Assembly: GCA_946406115.1 (NCBI GenBank)
Contig: OX291561.1
Coordinates: forward strand, 2,720,273 to 2,784,272
Reading direction: 5' to 3'
Length of the DNA: 64,000 nucleotides
Source of the DNA: Apoda limacodes
Taxonomy: Eukaryota; Arthropoda; Insecta; Lepidoptera; Limacodidae
Part shown: positions 45,501 to 55,353 of the stretch, piece by piece
How positions within the stretch are numbered: the stretch's first letter is position 1
Layout: each line of letters opens with the position of its first letter
Notes under the pieces: model-generated
Database searches by the model: none
Seen by the model: only the letters and a program-made list of their open reading frames with translations
Told to the model about the DNA's origin: nothing
Translations under genes and position numbers: made by a program

Positions 45501-47923
45501 ATTAGTCACTTTCTAAGGTGTGAGAATGAATTCCCAGCCGTTAGCAAGCGGTGCTATGATGGTAGAAATTAGCCGTTTTGGTAATTAAGCAATATGCAGT
45601 TTGTTTAAAAACGGTAGAACAGAGGTGTTAAGTATACTAAAATGTTAAAACAAAGGTGTTAAGTATTCTAAAATGTGTCGTTATACTATACTAAACATTA
45701 CTCTGAGGGGTTAAAGCAGATATAGGAAACTTTTGTATGTTTTACCGCTTGATACGACGTCAAAAGTGAAATTGTACGCATAACTTACTGGAGTGTCCCA
45801 TGCAACCAGGGTAGCAAATAAAAAAATAAAACAGGACGTAATTATGATGCATGTTAAAGGATTTAAAAACTGAATTTAAAAGTTTTACGCGAAAAAAGAC
45901 GCTGCGATTCCTGCGATTGTTTGTTACCGTTTAAGGTATTGATAAATATTAAAAATCGGTAAGCAAGTAAGCAAGGCTTGTAATATAAACGTAACACCAA
46001 AATAAAAAAAACATATACAATTTTCGTAAATAGATACATAGTACCTGGAGGACCGAGAAAATGCTCGGTTTTTTTAAACAGCGCCATCTATTGACAAGTA
46101 GCTTAAGCGTTGCTCAATAACGCCACCTGTTGTCAAATAGTTTAAGTGTTGCTTAATAACGCCACCTATTGTCAAATAGCTTAAGTGTTGCTTATTACCA
46201 CTCGCCAATAAATGTCAGGAAGAGTCATACTTTTCAGTTTATCACTGCCTTATAAACACGGATAAAACGACGTTTTTTAAAAATGAAACATAGCTAGATC
46301 AATTTATCGACCCCGAAAACCTCTACATACTAAATTCATGAAAATCGATGGAGCCGTTTCTGAGATTCAGATTATATATATACAAAAATTGCTCGTTTAA
46401 AGGTATTAGATTATACATAAAAAATAATGTACATAGAAAATATCTAAGCTCTATCTAAAACAAACGTTTATTACAGAAATGTTTGTCTTGTGCGGGTATC
46501 GAAACTTAGCCTTCCGTTTCATCAGGCAGGATAATTCCCAGCGTTAATAATTATTTCATGAAAATAAATCAATGGCTTACCTCGTCATATCTGTAGTATC
46601 CATTAAAATCAAAAGCTCGGGCTCCATTTCTAGTCACGTTAGACAAGATTTCCTGCTGATTCAGATATCTGGAATTAACGAACTTGATATAATTAACAAT
46701 ATTGTTTTTATCACATCTATTCAAAAAGAGCTAGTTGGATCCTTGTAAACAGGGATTAAGTAATTTGACGCAAAGTGATTTCAATTGTAATATGTACTTA
46801 TCAATGTAAAATAAATATTTTTATAGCAAAGATGCAGTCACTAGATTAACCTCGGGCTAGGACTTGAACCTGCAACATCTTTACATTACTAACTCTCTCA
46901 TTTTACACTGTTGATGTAGATATGGCATGTACCTATGATATTTTTTCTTGAAAGACTCTAACCTTCAGGAAGTCATAAACGAAGAAAGATTATTTCTATG
47001 TATGTATATTTATAATGTATTTCTTAATTCTTTGAAGATTTTATGAATTTGTTATATTGATGTACTAGGACTTTATAAGTCTTAGGAGTTATTTGTGACA
47101 ATATATACTTACTCATACACATCTGTGACAAAAATATCCTTTTCAATATCTAACTTTTCCAGTTTCTCTTCAAACCAGTCAAAATAGGAAGGTGGAACCA
47201 TTGCCAGGCCGGTGACACCAAATTCAAATGACGGATTCCTCCAGTAGTCGATGGCTTCATTTCGGAGCAGGTGGAAGTTGTTTTGCTGATATTCTTCTTC
47301 AAATTTTACGTTGTAAACCCTATATCTGGAATGTAGAAGCATTAATTCCATTAGTTATTAGTTATTTGTAATGATGCTGCATTTAGGATCAGTTTTAATG
47401 ATTTATAGAACCTTTTAAGTTTTAAAATGAAACGTGTTCTTAACTGTATGACATCAGTGTATGGATAGGAAATGCTTTATTATAATTAAATTTAAAAAAA
47501 ATTAAAATTAAAAGAGCGACTGCAGGAGAGTTTCTTTCGCCGTTTCTTCTCACCAGAACGCCATATTGACTTTGAAACGGTAGTAACTAGTAACTTATAC
47601 TTTATTGACTTTAATTTTTGAATTTAAATTCATATTACTTATAGTAATTTAGGTGGAGGAAAGATGTTGCTGATGACCTGCTGCTTTACAAAGACCAATC
47701 CTTCATAGTGAACTACTGTCCGTGTCCTAGATGAATAAAAACACTGTTCCAAAATCCATAAGTCAGAGTCACGTGTTACGTTTAAATTGATGTATCAATT
47801 AATATCCAACGTTTTTGCTTGATTTTTTATGATTACATTAAAAACTTACCCTGAGTATTTGTCATTTTTTGCTGCTTCCAAAGAAATTACACAACTTGCC
47901 ACAAAATATAACCAAAAAATCAT
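42537..47923 (-). CDS. Secreted M14 carboxypeptidase-like pseudoenzyme, 414 aa
   Basis: Five exons: 47850-47923, 47113-47325, 46581-46668, 44407-44727 and 42537-43085, all with GT-AG borders and one continuous frame. Residues 1-18 form a signal peptide (MIFWLYFVASCVISLEAA), about 25-105 a Propep_M14 domain and about 120-414 the peptidase fold. Length and order match insect carboxypeptidase A-type zymogens. Aligned to bovine CPA, every key residue is changed: zinc ligands H69 to N184, E72 to D187 and H196 to Q309; general base E270 to N378; R127 to T237; Y248 to E358. The substrate-carboxylate pair N256-R257 (N144-R145) and R186 (R71) remain. Peptidase activity is therefore very unlikely, but the frame, splice sites and signal peptide are intact, which argues against simple decay. 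A binding, regulatory or decoy role in the gut is only inference. It is a tandem paralog of the gene at 55354-63301. Its introns hold LINE and SINE scraps. Confidence 0.9.
43160..43465 (+). repeat. ATTATAAATGCG-type repeat in intron 4
   Basis: CTCATATTATAAATGCGAAA through GAACTTTGGCACAGAATTAG and AACCGAATTTAGCCCCGG. Same family as 4738. Confidence 0.65.
43710..44215 (+). mobile_element. LINE RT fragment in intron 4
   Basis: The plus strand reads RSDPSNYRLIAITSLLSKVM, then after frame breaks IAKAFDRVWHRGLLSKLPSY and GVLQGSVLSPTLF (open at 43900-44193). These are RT motifs from the F-DR-WH and QGS-LSP regions. It is antisense to the host gene and cut off before the YADD box. It is probably the upstream part of the same LINE family whose 3' ends lie at 9703, 13878, 45130 and 52395. 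Confidence 0.8.
45130..45545 (-). mobile_element. Two LINE 3' ends back to back in intron 3
   Basis: On the minus strand one copy of the LINE C-terminal region ends CCTTAGTGGTATAAAAAAAA at 45245-45275. It is followed directly by a second copy of the same region (RFQRNFLPRTLRLWKELPAK at 45130-45243). The A-run between them is the poly(A) of the first copy. This is either an insertion of one copy into another or a tandem 3' junction. Both are dead. Confidence 0.8.
46080..46198 (+). repeat. 40-bp tandem repeat, three units
   Basis: Units of AACGCCACCTGTTGTCAAAT plus AGTTTAAGTGTTGCTTAAT at about 46080, 46119 and 46159, with a few substitutions each. They lie in intron 3 of the carboxypeptidase-like gene. 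Confidence 0.8.
46230..46545 (-). repeat. Interspersed repeat and SINE scrap in intron 3
   Basis: GATGGAGCCGTTTCTGAGAT and AAATTGCTCGTTTAAAGGTA at 46345-46405 are a common lepidopteran repeat phrase. It is followed at 46480-46545 by GTCTTGTGCGGGTATCGAAA, the head of the SINE family seen at 4395. Confidence 0.55.
46810..47095 (-). repeat. SINE-like block shared with 56480-56700
   Basis: AGCAAAGATGCAGT, AGATTAACCTCG and CTAGGACTT-AACCTGCAAC, then ATTATTTCTATGTATGTATA and ACTTTATAAGTC, occur in the same order here and at 56480-56700. The minus-strand GGTTCAAGTCC is a good pol III B box, so this is probably a second tRNA-derived SINE family. It lies in intron 2 of this gene but in a different intron of the paralog. 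Confidence 0.6.
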
Positions 47924-48984
47924 TTTGCCACCAGTTGTGCAGCTGTCAGTTTAAGTAATTCGGGAATGAACTGTTAATGATAAGATATTGTTAATCTGCT
48001 ACTCATCGACTGATTCCGTTATCGAACAATGTTTATCGCAAAATTAAATAGGTAAACAATTATATAAATTCTTTATAATTTGTATCCATGTGTGTTCAAT
48101 AACTGTATTTATTAATATCTTTATCCATACCTATAATACTATTAGGAGGTAAAACTTTATAAATAGTTTGTATGTGGGGGTAATCTCTGCAATTACAGAA
48201 CAGATTCTAATGTTTTATTTTATTAAAAGAAAGCTACACTATGTCTGAGTAACGTAGCATATGACACTGTCCTGATTTTATTAGTTTTAGTTTAAAATTT
48301 TTTTTTAAATCAAAAGGAAAGCCTACTTCCTTACATTACAAAGAAGAAAGGTTGAGATCTAATTTTTGGCGCAGAAATAGTTGAAGAGACTATATACAAG
48401 ATACAGACAGAATACCTTTAAACCTGATCAAGAGCTACCGAGGCAATATTTTTCTGCCGAGCACTATTGCTCACGTCAATGTGGTTCACACATTTGACAT
48501 TATTTTTGACACAGACACAGTTGTAAAGACAGAGAAGGGTAAATGATGCTTGTTTGATATACTTTACATTGATGTCGCAAAAAGATACGGGGTGAGATAA
48601 TTTCTGGCATAGAGGATAGATAGAGGGACAAAAAAAGACGCAAGTATAAACCGTTTTTTAATACTCCAGTTTGAAAATGTTCCAAATAATAATAACGGAC
48701 AACTGCATCAAAATAAAGATAAATAAAAAAGACATCCACCGTCCACCCAAAAACACCTCATAGAAAAAAAGTGCGCGCTATCTCAAAAAAGAAAGAGTTA
48801 TTTTCTGTGCGGGATATTCACGGAAAGATTTTTTTTGTTTAATAATTAAAATTTCCATGTCAGATAGTGACATAGAATGGAATGTGACCTCCAAATATAA
48901 CGGAGACAGCAATTTTAGTAAGTACTAATATGATTCCTGTAAAGTTTAAGAATTTATATGAATAATACTTACAAAGTCTTATAA
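47924..48984. other. Upstream region of carboxypeptidase-like gene
   Basis: Contains GATAAGATA at about 47979-47987, some 55 bp upstream of the start codon, a possible GATA-factor site of the kind found before insect gut genes. No clear TATA box or other gene is seen. Confidence 0.4.
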
Positions 48985-49172
48985 AATTGGCGGGAATCTA
49001 AAAATGTGCTAAAAATATTATTAGTATATTTTGAATTATGTGCAAATAAACTTAAACCATCTACGTTATGGTCCCGTTACTTTTTGTGAGGCAGCATGTT
49101 TAATATTAAGTATTAAACTGAAAATATTATATTTTCTAAATAAACTCATTTTCACGTATGTGTTTTATTGTT
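48985..49172 (+). repeat. Repeat shared with 54875-55030
   Basis: TATGCAAATAAACTTA-type, GGTCCCGTTACT, GCAGCAT and AATAAACT-ATTTTC blocks occur in the same order at both places. Probably ends of a dispersed transposon; family not assigned. Confidence 0.55.
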
Positions 49173-50489
49173 TGTCATAGATTTTGAATGTTACATTTGC
49201 AATCAATGTAATCATCTTCGAAGCAACGGATACCACTTTCATGACGCAGCCGGTTTTGTGTTGAGGAATACCGATAGTTGTGACATTCAAAATATTTCTA
49301 CAGTTGCTTGTTTGTGATGTTTCTTCTTAGTAAGGGTACATTCAAAATACCCCACTTCCTGAAAACGACGCTAGCTGACAGCAGTCCCACCGTAAACACG
49401 ATTTGTATAGGTCGGTCGAAACGCCGGGACACAAAAAAGGTGTACGTATTATAATATTTACGTGATTTCGACTCGTTATATATCTGGCGTCGGCATAGTC
49501 GACTACTAGTGCCATCTTGATAACACTAAAGACTAACTTGAACAACTTCAGAATTTCTCATTTGATTTATATTTCGATAACAAGCGTGGCTGTATCTGTA
49601 ACTTGCCTCCCACACTTACTCACGTACTTTCACTTCTTTTTTCTGTATTATTCAATTATTCGACTTTTTCTCAACTAAAATACTGTTTTGAATTCCACTA
49701 TTTATTATAGTCTTTCCCCGACAATAAACCTAGCTTCTAGCGCGTTGTCTCGCTGTTTGGAATAGTATTAAAGATGTGGTTTTTATTTAAATATTCATAA
49801 GAGAGACGGCATGCGCTACGGCGCAGCAGTAAAATCTGAATTTTCGTGAAACGGCCGCTTTTCTTAGATCGTGTTTCCACATACAGATTAGCGTAGTCTA
49901 TTCAAATTTTTGCCGTTTTCGAGTGCACTGTAAAAACAAAATGGCTTCAGAGGAAGAAAAAGGAAAACTATTTAGTTATTTTACACGATGAGATGAACTT
50001 TGCATGAAGATTTTCACATCGGAAACTTTTCACTTTTCGTATAGAATTCAATATTTACATTCATTATGATTTTTCTAAACAAGCAAATTGTAATCACTTT
50101 TAGTATTTTTAGACACTATTAAAAAATCACCCAACAAGCTAATGAACTAGACAAAAGCGAGTTTATAGCTTTTTAGATCCTTCAGATTACTATATTCTGA
50201 AAAAAATGAAAAATGAAATTATTTCAGTTTAACTAGTTACATGACACTTGTTACGCTACTTCTTACAATAGGTTACCCTGTGGCGTAAGAAGCAGGCTCT
50301 CTGCTCGTACAATATGAAATAAATTATGCGGTTAGTAAATGATTAAAGAATAAAAATAAAGTAACAGTAGTTAGTTTTAATTTCCCTTCCATACCATGTA
50401 ATATAGAAAAGAAATCGAATAAAAATTAGTGCTGACATTTAAGTAGATCATTCAAAAGTTTTAACAGTTAAGTCTGTAAGCAAAATATA
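49173..50489. other. Intergenic, no gene seen
   Basis: No coding frame with support and no recognised repeat. Confidence 0.4.
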
Positions 50490-51010
50490 TAATAAATTTA
50501 AAATGACCTAAGAAAATAAAATTAAAATCATACTTTTATTTCCAACAGTATTTCGGTTTTATTATAACTCAGAATACAGAGCCAGTCAAACAGTGTCTTC
50601 TTAATTTGTCTTAGAATATATTTTTTAACATGTTTATGATCTTTCAACAGTTTATTATAAAGAATGGGGGAGATAAAGTTGAAATGTCTTGCAGCAAATG
50701 CAGATCTGACACTATGTAGAGGACACTTCTGTACTCTTTTAGATGATTGTGGTAGCAACGGATCGTACTTAGTATTCGTATACCTTTTTAAACATTGAAA
50801 AACCAAAAAGTTGGCGCACAGTAAGCACCTTAGCATTTTCATAAAGTAATTTAGTTGAATACAAACGAGGTAAGTAGAGTAGTACTTTTAGTACTGCTCT
50901 TTGTGCTTTTTCACCTTCATCAATGTACGTTTTAATTGCACAGGCCCAAACACATATACAGTATGATAGTAGTCACTGACAAAGGGCTTTCTATGTGTTA
51001 ATTAGTAATT
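50490..51010 (-). mobile_element. LINE ORF2 C-terminal fragment
   Basis: The minus strand reads LLSYCICVWACAIKTYIDEG, EKAQRAVLKVLLYLPRLYST and ENAKVLTVRQLF, then after a frame shift YDPLLPQSSKRVQ and RHFNFISPILYNKL. This is the conserved end of a jockey/CR1-type RT protein. The family differs from the LINE at 9703. One frameshift at about 50810 and no catalytic core: a dead fragment. Confidence 0.8.
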
Positions 51011-52394
51011 GTCTATCTGCTGCTTGTCTGAGCTGTTTAAAAATGAATATTAGATTTCTAGCTCTCACAGAAATCATTCCACTATAATATACAACTATGG
51101 TTTTGCTGTAAAATGTAGCCTAGATCGTTCTCTAAAACAATATGTTGGTATATATATATTTTATCTTTAATTTTCTACATAAAATTCGCAAATTTCGATA
51201 GAAAAGTTTCTTGGTAGTTGTAATATGAAAATATAAGTCTTATGGCTTAAAAAGTAAATTAAACGATTACTACTGTAGATAAGCTAATCAATTAGTATCA
51301 AAAGTATAATGTCAAGGCATTTTTAGATACTGAGCGTAATAATTTAGTGAGATTAATGGCTAATTAGGATTAAACTACGAAAATGAACTAAAGGTTTCAA
51401 GCATCTGGAATTTTACGGACCCGCTAAAGACGGCACCGGAAAAGTTCGAATCCAATCCATCACAAGCTTCGATCCAATCCGTTACAAGCTCTGATCCAGT
51501 CCGTCACAAGCTCGGATCCAATCCGTCTCTCAAACAGTTATTTGAATTATTTTCGTATCGACTACATAGCATCCGGAATCTTTCCGTTGCGAATTTTACC
51601 CGAACATTCCGTCCGTCTTTTTGTCGGAACACATAGGCTGAGTCTGTCAACAACGGTAGTAGTTGTATTTGGAACATCGACATGAACATTTTTAGGCTAA
51701 GAAATCCTAAGCCCTAAGGTGAAACTATATTTTATAGTTTTGCCATGTCCATCCGTCCGTCTGTCGGTATGTCCACGGCTTAGCTCACAGACTATAAGTA
51801 CCTTAGCTGTAATTAGGTAAGGGTGGGTATGGGTATTCATATTATTTAGGCCGACAAAGTGGTATATTATTTTTTTTAGGATACCTTACCGCAAAATAGT
51901 TTTTTTTTATTTCTCATCTATCTCATAGTGTGGAGTGTCGATGCATAGGTTTTTTAATGATATTGCGGGTCTGTGAAAACTATTTTTCGATTCAGAGATC
52001 TGTTTGAGAAACATTTTAAAGTGTAAAGTCACAGAAATACTTTAAAAAAAAACAAAACGTTCTAAAACTAGATAATAACTCTTAAACTATACAAAAATAT
52101 AACGTGACCATACAAAACAATACCTACTGTTCCACTTCATAGGTAGGCTTTATGCTATACATAATTAAACAGTCCTTATCAGCCCCATAAGTCCCCACTG
52201 TTGGGGCACGGCCTACCCTCACCGAGGGCGATTTGGGCCATAGTTCACACGCGGCCCCAGTGCAGATTGTGGTCGTCAGATACGTTTTTTTTTGACGTAA
52301 GCAGGTTTTAGATTCCTTCGTTTACTTGGTATTCAATGTAGGCACTTGCACCAAATAACAACTTTGCAGCTTTGCATAACGACTAACTTGGTGT
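51011..52394. other. Intergenic with a short tandem repeat
   Basis: Apart from the array at 51448-51531 no gene or known repeat is seen. Confidence 0.4.
51448..51531 (+). repeat. 22-bp tandem repeat, about 3.7 units
   Basis: GATCCAATCCGTCACAAGCT-type units start at 51448, 51471, 51493 and 51515; the last is cut short. Confidence 0.8.
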
Positions 52395-52935
52395 ACTCAA
52401 TAGAGTGAAGCAGTACTTCATATCGTTAACAAGTCCCAAGTTTGGCCCTATATGGAGAACTGCTGTCATCTCTGGGCGGGTGCACCAGGGATACCAGCTT
52501 GGTCCGTTTGACTCTTTTCAACGACAGGCTGTGAGAATTGTCGACGGTCCCAAACTCATTTGCCGTATCGAGCCCTTAAGTCTGAGGAGAGACTTTGCCT
52601 GTGTGTGTTCTACCGCTTGAACAATGGTATGTGTTCTAAGGAATTGTTCGAAATTTTGCCCAGGACTACTTTCTACCATCGCATTGCTCGCCATCGGTAG
52701 GGAATTCATTCTCACACTTTAGAACCGAAAGGTCGCTTACAGTGCGGTTTCAGAGAAACTTCCTCCCGCGAACGCTTGGGTTGTGGAATGAGCTCCCTGC
52801 CAAGGTTTTGTCCAAGGACTACAGAATGGCGTTCTTAAAGAAAAAAGTTATTAGATTTCTAAAGGGTCGGCAACGCGCAAGTGGTACCCCTGGTGTTGCA
52901 AGCGTCTATAGGCTACGGTGACCGCTTACCACAAT
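52395..52935 (+). mobile_element. LINE 3' region, same family as 9703
   Basis: GAACTGCTGTCATCTCTGGG, then YQLGPFDSFQRQAVRIVDGP and CRIEPLSLRRDFACV on the plus strand, followed by the NFLPRTLGLWNELPAKV region at about 52755-52810. It stops within ACGGTGACCGCTTACC, where the next element begins, so the terminal tail is missing. Frame breaks show it is dead. Confidence 0.85.
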
Positions 52936-53345
52936 ATGTCTCCACAACGGCTGTTCCTGAGCCGCCCGCGTTTATAGGCTTCCTGCGGCTCTAACCAGGT
53001 CGTCTGTCCATCTGGTAGGAGGCCGTCCTACGCACGTCTTCCAATCCGTGGTCACCACTCGAGGACCTTTATTCTCCATCGGTTATCGGTTCAACGAGCG
53101 ATGTCTCCTGCCCACTGCCACTTCAGCTTGCTCACTTTTTGAGCTATGTCGGTGACTTTGGTTCTTCAGCGAATTTCCTCATTTTAGATTTTGTTGCGCA
53201 AAGAAAAAGCATAGCTGTCTCTACAGCTCGCTAAGCGACTCTGAGCTTATTTAAGAGGCCAATAAATAGAGACCACGTTTCTGTACCATAAGTCGTCAGT
53301 AGCAACAGATTTGCTGCAGCAAATGTCTCAGAGCTTTTGGAAAAG
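52936..53345 (-). mobile_element. RTE-type LINE 3' region
   Basis: On the minus strand the region 53100-53190 reads RTKVTDIAQKVSKLKWQWAG, with NEEIR just before, a signature of RTE-clade ORF ends. The rest matches the widely repeated lepidopteran text CTAACCAGGTCGTCTGTCCA. It abuts the preceding LINE exactly where that copy is cut. Confidence 0.75.
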
Positions 53346-54874
53346 TTTCTCTCTCTCTCTCACTCTCGAGTATGTTCATCTCTCGCAGCTGAAAGTGCGT
53401 TGGTCTGATAAGACTGAACCCCCGAAAATATGTGATGTTTTCTTGTTCAAGGAAATGAATATGCCGCCTCTTCTCTGTAGGCATGGTCGCATCCTTTGAC
53501 TCTTCCCTGGCTCGGATGGCATTCCTCGCGTTGCTGAAGTTCTAGTAGGCGATTTAATTCTTACGAGACTTGTTGCTACTTTGTCGCGATTGCCGATACA
53601 GTGTCTCAGTCAGACCCGATCTGCCCGAGCTGCCTGCCGTTGTTATCTGGAACGCACTCACGAACGTGGCGTTTTGTGGCAATATTTTGTGGTTGTTGGT
53701 AGACTGTCAATAATTGACCTATTGCAAAAACATAATGCAGTGGCATTGTGTTATATAAAATATATAAAAAGGGCGTAAATTGCCAGAGACAGGAAACTTT
53801 CGGAAGGACCACGATACAACAAGGAAGTTAACTTTTATATTTTAGATCCTATCCCTATTTCAATGGGATATATACATAAGAATATTTAGTAGAACGGTGC
53901 CTTATTCATATATAAATTTATTGGTTACCGTTCAACAAAGTTCCAACTTTTATCAAAAAATATAGACAGATAAGTTGGGATACCAATCATTAGAGAAACA
54001 CGTCATCGGTTCAAATATATTGGTTTAGCAGCGTTATTATAAGCGGAACTTTTGTGTTTTAGGGGTTTGTAATGCCATCAGGGGAATTACTCGCATATTG
54101 ATGACCATCTTAAACTGGATCACTCACTTTTTGTAGAACCCCATACTTTTTAAATAACAAGAATAATCCCCTTCCAATGATAACTGTATGTGAGCCCAAG
54201 TACCAATCAAAAAATTGATTTTTTTAACTACACCGCGTTCATGTGCATTTGTCATGCGTTTTTGATTTATGGTTTTTTTTTTTTTGTCTCATTATTAAAA
54301 ATGTCCTCGTTAGTTACATATATTGTCCACTTCCAAATATTATGGAAAGACTTATAGCATGTAAAAATCGGCTTTCCGTGAAGTCCAAACATTTATATGA
54401 CAAAGAAAGAATTGTCGCGAGCTCATCCCAGCCTCTCCATTACATCACGAGTTCTCCTTTCATGTCGCCGGTTTTTCTGTTTTATAAATTATGTGGTTTG
54501 CACACAGTGGTAGAGGGTGAAGAGAGACTGTGTGAGCGCACGATTTATGCATTAAGTACTATGACTACTTCTGCTTGGAGCCGCAATGATGATATGAAGT
54601 ATAGCCCTACCTATGTCGGTGCATCTAATTTGGCACATTACTGGAATCGAGCGGTTCCACCAGGGACCACGAGATATTTTATAAGTGACATAACCTGGAA
54701 TAGCACACGAAGTAAGCAGGTCTAAAGCACTGTATACTTAGCTTATATAACGGGCTGCCTATGGTGGAGTGGATGTGGTCGCTGGTCAGGCAGTTGTTAA
54801 CCTACCTTAATGTTGCCAGGTATAATGATTGATCGCGAAAGTCGTGACAAGAATGTCATAAGTGACAGGAATCT
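53346..54874. other. Unassigned region with a 160-codon frame
   Basis: A plus-strand frame at 54243-54725 has a protein-like second half (SAWSRNDDMKYSPTYVGASN, VPPGTTRYFISDITWN) but a low-complexity start and no splice or promoter support. It may be a transposon scrap or an exon of an unrecognised gene. Not called as a gene. Confidence 0.25.
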
Positions 54875-55030
54875 TGCAATGTGCCAAAAACATAATGTTT
54901 TGTTGTTTTTAAAGAATATGCAAATAAACTTACACCAACAAAGATAAGGTCCCGTTACTCCATGTTACGCAGCATTTACATTTACCAAACTATTATTTTG
55001 TCTCAATAAACTTATTTTCTAAATATGTCT
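54875..55030 (+). repeat. Repeat shared with 48985-49172
   Basis: See the partner copy. It lies about 320 bp beyond the 3' end of the active carboxypeptidase gene. Confidence 0.55.
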
Positions 55031-55333
55031 TTTATTTTCTTTCACCAAATTTTGTATGTAACTGCATGACACTAGTATTTTAGTACCCGCCCCATGCTAT
55101 TTCGTTTCTCGTTTCCCGCTTTGATAGTACCAACACACAGCTGATATATTTTTATTAATATTTTAATTTCGTGACAGTTGCATAAATGCCTACTTTGTTG
55201 AACCGTATAGAAATACGAAATAATAAGATTATAGAGACTAAGTACTGAATAAAAAAAAGTAAGCAAACAATTGTTTAATACAAAGTTAAAACAGAGATCA
55301 TCAATTTTTGACAAAAAAATTAAACAGACGTAG

Positions 55334-55339
55334 TTTATT
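55334..55339 (-). terminator. Poly(A) signal of active carboxypeptidase gene
   Basis: AATAAA on the minus strand, 14 bp after the TAA stop. Very close, but short 3' UTRs are common in insect gut protease genes. Confidence 0.55.
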
Positions 55340-55353
55340 TTAGAAAAACAATG

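Noticed and set aside
54243..54725. 160-codon frame as a gene
   Set aside because: The start is low-complexity, there is no promoter, splice or poly(A) support and no family match. Kept only as an unassigned frame.
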